Source: Cytobacillus oceanisediminis
GTDB taxonomy: Bacteria; Bacillota; Bacilli; Bacillales; Cytobacillaceae
Assembly (NCBI RefSeq): GCF_004366035.1
Contig: NZ_SOEE01000012.1
Location: 36,409-100,408, forward strand
DNA length: 64,000 bases
Reading direction: 5' to 3'
Below the pieces are notes generated by a model that searched no databases, was not told the DNA's origin, and was given only the letters and a program-made list of their open reading frames with translations. A program made the translations under genes and the position numbers. This document shows positions 61,100 through 64,000 of the stretch, piece by piece. Within the stretch, counting starts at the first letter, position 1. Every line of letters begins with the position of its first letter.

Positions 61100-61450
61100 T
61101 TCTTAATGGGAACCCCTTTTTAAAAAAATTTTCAAAATTTACCGCTAATTCTCTAATCTACCCAATAAAACTGCTCTTTTCGCCAACTTAATTTTATAAA
61201 TTTAGATGAATAGATATGTTGATATATGTGATATAACAGCAAATTAATGCGAAATAACGTATTTTTATACATTTATAACTTTATAGTTTTTTAGATTTTT
61301 TGTCCCTCAACCTTTATTATGTTATGATTATAAACGTCTTTCCAAAGTGGCTCATTCCCCAAACTAATTTTTCCACAAACACAAAACTGTATGTTCCTGT
61401 ATAAACGAAATTTTTTCCACGTATGTTTTTTAATGGGGACACTAATAGAA
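61100..61450. other. AT-rich region between aceA and the putP unit
   Basis: The stretch is AT-rich with one ATATAACAG word (61231-61239) and no gene or hairpin. The promoter of the putP unit should lie in its right part, but no clear -35/-10 pair was found. Confidence 0.45.
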
Positions 61451-61465
61451 TATGGAGGTGAACAT

Positions 61466-61564
61466 ATGGATTTCACTATGGCGACGTGGCTTTGGCTTCT
61501 TATTCCCATGCCATTATTGATCGTACTATCAGGCATCTCATATTTTGTTGAAAGGAGAGGATAA
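61466..61564 (+). CDS. 32-aa symporter small accessory protein
   Basis: ATGGAGGTGAACAT precedes the ATG at 61466; the frame ends TAA at 61564. The product begins MDFTMATWLWLLIPMPLLIV and ends SGISYFVERRG, one membrane helix with a short charged tail. Such tiny proteins occur just upstream of solute:sodium symporter genes in Bacillaceae. The putP ribosome site lies in its last codons and putP starts 6 bp after its stop, so translation is coupled. It is probably a stabilising or regulatory subunit; this role is inference. Confidence 0.75.
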   Translation: MDFTMATWLWLLIPMPLLIVLSGISYFVERRG

Positions 61565-61570
61565 ATAATT

Positions 61571-63040
61571 ATGGATATAAATATACCAACGTTAATTGCC
61601 ATTATTGTTTATCTGGTTGGCATGCTGCTGATTGGCGTGCTTGCAGCCAGAATGACTAAAGATTTATCTGATTATGTTTTAGGCGGACGAGGGCTTGGAG
61701 CTGGAGTTGCAGCCTTGAGTGCCGGAGCTTCTGATATGAGCGGATGGTTAATGCTGGGATTGCCTGGAGCTGTTTACTTAGGCGGTATGGGTGAAATATG
61801 GCTTCCTATCGGTCTGGCAGTCGGTGCCTATCTGAATTGGCAGTTTGTTGCTAAGCCACTGCGTGTCTACACAGAAGTAGCCAACGATTCGATTACAGTT
61901 CCCGGGTATTTTGAAAACCGGTTTCATGATACTTCTAAATTGCTACGGGTAGTTTCTGCAATCGTCATATTAGTCTTTTTTACTTTCTATACTTCTTCCA
62001 GCCTAGTCGGCGGTGCCATTCTATTAGAAAATTCATTCGGGATGGATTATACCCTCGCGCTTTGGGTCGGAGCTGCTGTTATTTTGTCATATACATTATT
62101 TGGCGGGTTTCTGGCAGCCAGCTGGACAGACTTTATTCAAGGTATTTTAATGTTCTTAGCCTTGATAATCATTCCGATAGTAGCGATTCAGGAGCTTGGC
62201 GGATGGAATGAAACATTAAATCAAATCAGTGCAATCGATCCAACACATTTGGATGTTGCTTCAGGAGCCACGTTTGTAGGCGTTGTTTCCCTGCTGGCCT
62301 GGGGGCTTGGCTATTTTGGACAGCCGCATATCCTGGTCCGCTTTATGGGATTAAAATCAACAAACGATGTTCCAAAAGCCCGCTTGATCGGCATGACGTG
62401 GATGGTTCTTTCGTTATTTGGAGCTCTGTTTGTAGGGTTTGCCGGTATCGCCTATTTTGCAGATGCACCGCTTGCCAATTCTGAAACAGTGTTCATTATG
62501 TTTTCACAGGTACTATTTAATCCATGGGTAGCTGGATTCTTATTAGCAGCCATTCTCTCAGCAATCATGAGCACAGTTGACTCTCAATTGCTCGTTTCTT
62601 CAAGTGCACTGGCACAGGATTTCTATAAATCCATCTTCAGAAGAAATGCTTCCAAAAAGGAAGAAATGATTGTTGGCAGAATTGCTGTACTGGGCATTGC
62701 CATTATTGCCATCTTCTTGGGGTATAACCCCGAAAGCAAGGTATTGGAACTTGTCAGTTATGCTTGGGCCGGATTTGGTGCAGCCTTTGGGCCAGTCATC
62801 ATCCTGAGCCTGTTTTGGAAACGCATGACACGAAATGGCGCCCTTGCCGGTATTATTGTTGGTGCTGTAACAGTAATTGTTTGGGCACAGCTTACCGGCG
62901 GACTGTTTGATCTGTATGAATTGGCGCCTGGCTTCCTATTTGCAGGATTGGCGGTTATCATCGTCAGCCTTCTCGATAAGGCACCTTCCAAAGAAGTTCA
63001 GGACCAGTACAATCAGTATAAGTCTGTCCTTAAAAATTAA
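61571..63040 (+). CDS. putP: sodium/proline symporter
   Basis: The 489-aa SSS-family symporter has about 13 helices and takes up proline with Na+. It has ALSAGASDMSGWLMLGLPGA, the proline/sodium site GFLAASWTDFIQG and AILSAIMSTVDSQLLVSSSAL. GAAAGGAGAGGATAAATAATT precedes the ATG. Its neighbours (a P5C dehydrogenase end at the right edge, gatCAB on the left) resemble the B. subtilis opuE region, so an osmotic OpuE role is equally possible. The sequence alone does not decide between PutP and OpuE. Confidence 0.93.
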   Translation: MDINIPTLIAIIVYLVGMLLIGVLAARMTKDLSDYVLGGRGLGAGVAALSAGASDMSGWLMLGLPGAVYLGGMGEIWLPIGLAVGAYLNWQFVAKPLRVYTEVANDSITVPGYFENRFHDTSKLLRVVSAIVILVFFTFYTSSSLVGGAILLENSFGMDYTLALWVGAAVILSYTLFGGFLAASWTDFIQGILMFLALIIIPIVAIQELGGWNETLNQISAIDPTHLDVASGATFVGVVSLLAWGLGYFGQPHILVRFMGLKSTNDVPKARLIGMTWMVLSLFGALFVGFAGIAYFADAPLANSETVFIMFSQVLFNPWVAGFLLAAILSAIMSTVDSQLLVSSSALAQDFYKSIFRRNASKKEEMIVGRIAVLGIAIIAIFLGYNPESKVLELVSYAWAGFGAAFGPVIILSLFWKRMTRNGALAGIIVGAVTVIVWAQLTGGLFDLYELAPGFLFAGLAVIIVSLLDKAPSKEVQDQYNQYKSVLKN

Positions 63041-63047
63041 TTGCAGA

Positions 63048-63077
63048 AGCCCTCTTCCTATGTGGAGAGGGCTTTTT
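63048..63077 (+). terminator. terminator of putP
   Basis: AGCCCTCT and AGAGGGCT form an 8-bp stem with a 10-nt loop, followed by TTTTTG. Confidence 0.88.
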
Positions 63078-63165
63078 GTATGTAAGTCCTTTCTCCAATA
63101 CAGTTACAGCCTTGAGCTGGGAATCAATCCTTTGGTTGCCGGCTAAATTACAAAGCAGGCAATCA

Positions 63166-63717
63166 TTAAATTACTTCTGCTCCAAGCGTATTTGCAAAAT
63201 GCCTTAAGGCCCACTCATGGCCCTTCTGGTCAAATGATGCGACAGCATCTTTATGAATTACTATTTTAAACCCTTTATTATAAGCATCGATTGCTGTATG
63301 AAGCACGCAAATGTCTGTACATACACCGACCAGGTGCACCTCCTCAATCCCGCGCTCCCTCAGTTTTATCTCGAGATTGGTTCCTGCAAATGCAGAATAT
63401 CTCGTTTTGTCCATGAAATAAACATTTTCAGCGTCTTTGTTTGTTTCATAAACCTGCTGCAATAAACCGTAAAGATTTCTTCCCTCCGTGTTCCTGATAT
63501 TATGTGGCGGAAATAATTTCGTTTCTGGGTGATGGATGTCTCCTTTATCATGAACATCAATGGCAAAAACAGTGAAATACCCAATTGCGATCAACTCTTG
63601 TGTAAGCTCTGAGATTTTCTTTTCCAGCAGCTGTCCGGGCTTACCACATGTCAGGGCACCGTCTTCCGCTACAAAATCATTTGTGTAATCGATATTAATC
63701 AAAGCTTTGTTTGGCAT
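63166..63717 (-). CDS. pncA: nicotinamidase, PncA/YueJ-like
   Basis: The 183-aa isochorismatase-fold amidase converts nicotinamide to nicotinate in NAD salvage. It has the triad Asp in NIDYTNDF, Lys in FMDKTRYSAF and Cys in LVGVCTDICVLHTA, plus metal ligands in FAIDVHDKGDIHHPE. Length and motifs match B. subtilis YueJ. ATG at 63717 follows GGAGTGATGCAAAA; the frame is open further upstream into rocA DNA without a start. It lies downstream of the P5C dehydrogenase gene after a terminator. Confidence 0.94.
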   Translation of the reverse strand: MPNKALINIDYTNDFVAEDGALTCGKPGQLLEKKISELTQELIAIGYFTVFAIDVHDKGDIHHPETKLFPPHNIRNTEGRNLYGLLQQVYETNKDAENVYFMDKTRYSAFAGTNLEIKLRERGIEEVHLVGVCTDICVLHTAIDAYNKGFKIVIHKDAVASFDQKGHEWALRHFANTLGAEVI

Positions 63718-63781
63718 TTTTGCATCACTCCAATCTGTAGGCTTATTTTCATCATATACTTCAAAGTGCCTAATATCCAAT

Positions 63782-63812
63782 AAAAAAGGAACAGCAACCA
63801 AGTTGCTGTTCC
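63782..63812 (-). terminator. terminator of the P5C dehydrogenase gene
   Basis: On the minus strand GGAACAGCAA and TTGCTGTTCC form a 10-bp perfect stem with loop CTTGG, followed by six T. Confidence 0.92.
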
Positions 63813-63832
63813 CGCCTCCAATCGGAGGTTTA

Positions 63833-64000
63833 TTAATACATTTCAGAAGTAGTCTTCGCCTGCATGTGCAGAAGAATGTAGTCAGGGCCGCCCGCTTTGG
63901 AGTCCGTTCCTGACATGTTGAATCCGCCGAATGGCTGGTATCCAACGATCGCACCTGTACAGCCGCGGTTGAAGTATAAGTTTCCAACATGGAAATCTTC
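63833..64000 (-). CDS. rocA: 1-pyrroline-5-carboxylate dehydrogenase, C-terminal part
   Basis: The frame enters at the right edge and ends at 63833, giving 55 residues. It reads [20 protein letters not shown] then [18 protein letters not shown] and ends [13 protein letters not shown]. This is the conserved C-terminus of RocA/PruA-type dehydrogenases, which oxidise P5C semialdehyde to glutamate in proline and arginine breakdown. The start lies outside the window. putP nearby supplies proline. Confidence 0.92.
   Translation of the reverse strand, partial: EDFHVGNLYFNRGCTGAIVGYQPFGGFNMSGTDSKAGGPDYILLHMQAKTTSEMY

Overview
The window is chromosomal DNA from a low-GC Gram-positive spore-former of the Bacillaceae. 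It looks close to the Cytobacillus/Mesobacillus (former Bacillus firmus) group rather than to B. subtilis itself. The reasons are strong AGGAGG-type ribosome binding sites, frequent TTG and GTG starts, U-tailed hairpin terminators after most genes, Bacillus families (PhoD/TatA, XpaC/YaaN, YueI, PncA, FbpB, DUF421, KinA/KinE-like kinases), and a partly conserved B. subtilis block (putP/opuE - gatCAB - dgkB - rlmCD). The genus assignment is inference. No rRNA, tRNA, transposase, phage module or CRISPR array was seen.

Layout. 0-3 kb: a Tat-exported PhoD phosphodiesterase with tatA behind a Pho-box promoter, then two small membrane proteins and an FbpB-like small basic protein. 3-8 kb: purU under a tandem glycine riboswitch, a NorA/Bmr-type efflux pump with a palindromic operator, a secreted unknown and an aspartokinase. 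8.4-13.6 kb: a stress-signalling module of a REC-PP2C phosphatase, a CheR-like methyltransferase and a membrane hybrid kinase. It matches the RsbY/RsbM/RsbK architecture of the B. cereus group, and sigma-B-like promoters precede both the phosphatase and the kinase. 13.7-16.5 kb: a TPR-dynamin GTPase. 17-31 kb: housekeeping and accessory genes, including an MFS pump, an esterase, glutaminyl-tRNA synthetase, an ASCH protein, a GDPD, a TerD-zinc ribbon-TerB fusion, an MBL hydrolase, a hydroxyacid dehydrogenase, DUF421, an EamA permease, a YwaD-like aminopeptidase and a small flavoprotein. 32-43.6 kb: two orphan PAS kinases of the sporulation type, xpaC-yaaN, an SH3/C39 secreted protein, a secreted phosphodiesterase, rlmCD and dgkB. 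44-54.9 kb: TetR, an orphan anti-sigma factor, plsY, a second DUF421, a V4R-STAS stressosome-like protein behind a near-perfect sigma-B promoter, a phosphoesterase, ppaC, a nitronate monooxygenase operon, and an ABC exporter with a degenerate-ATPase/LytTR regulator. 55-64 kb: gatCAB, a cupin, yueI, aceA, a 32-aa symporter companion plus putP, pncA and the 3' end of a P5C dehydrogenase (proline uptake and catabolism).

How the genes connect. Several genes point to one general-stress network: the RsbK/RsbM/RsbY-like module, the V4R-STAS protein and their three sigma-B-type promoters. Envelope and metal-stress genes (YaaN/TelA, TerD-TerB, DUF421) may belong to the same physiology. PutP and the P5C dehydrogenase form a proline route, and isocitrate lyase serves acetate/fatty-acid growth. 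GatCAB and a GlnRS coexist, which is redundant for Gln-tRNA.

Intergenic DNA carries several repeat types that the genes do not explain: short arrays with a period of about 20-21 nt and different core words at 58.8, 48.3 and (weaker) 22.2 kb; a purine-rich repeat of about 52 nt at 2.8 kb; a nested inverted-repeat element at 16.6 kb; and a dispersed element of about 124 nt at 9.7 and 23.2 kb. These are the least explained parts of the window. All calls come from reading the sequence; no database search was run.
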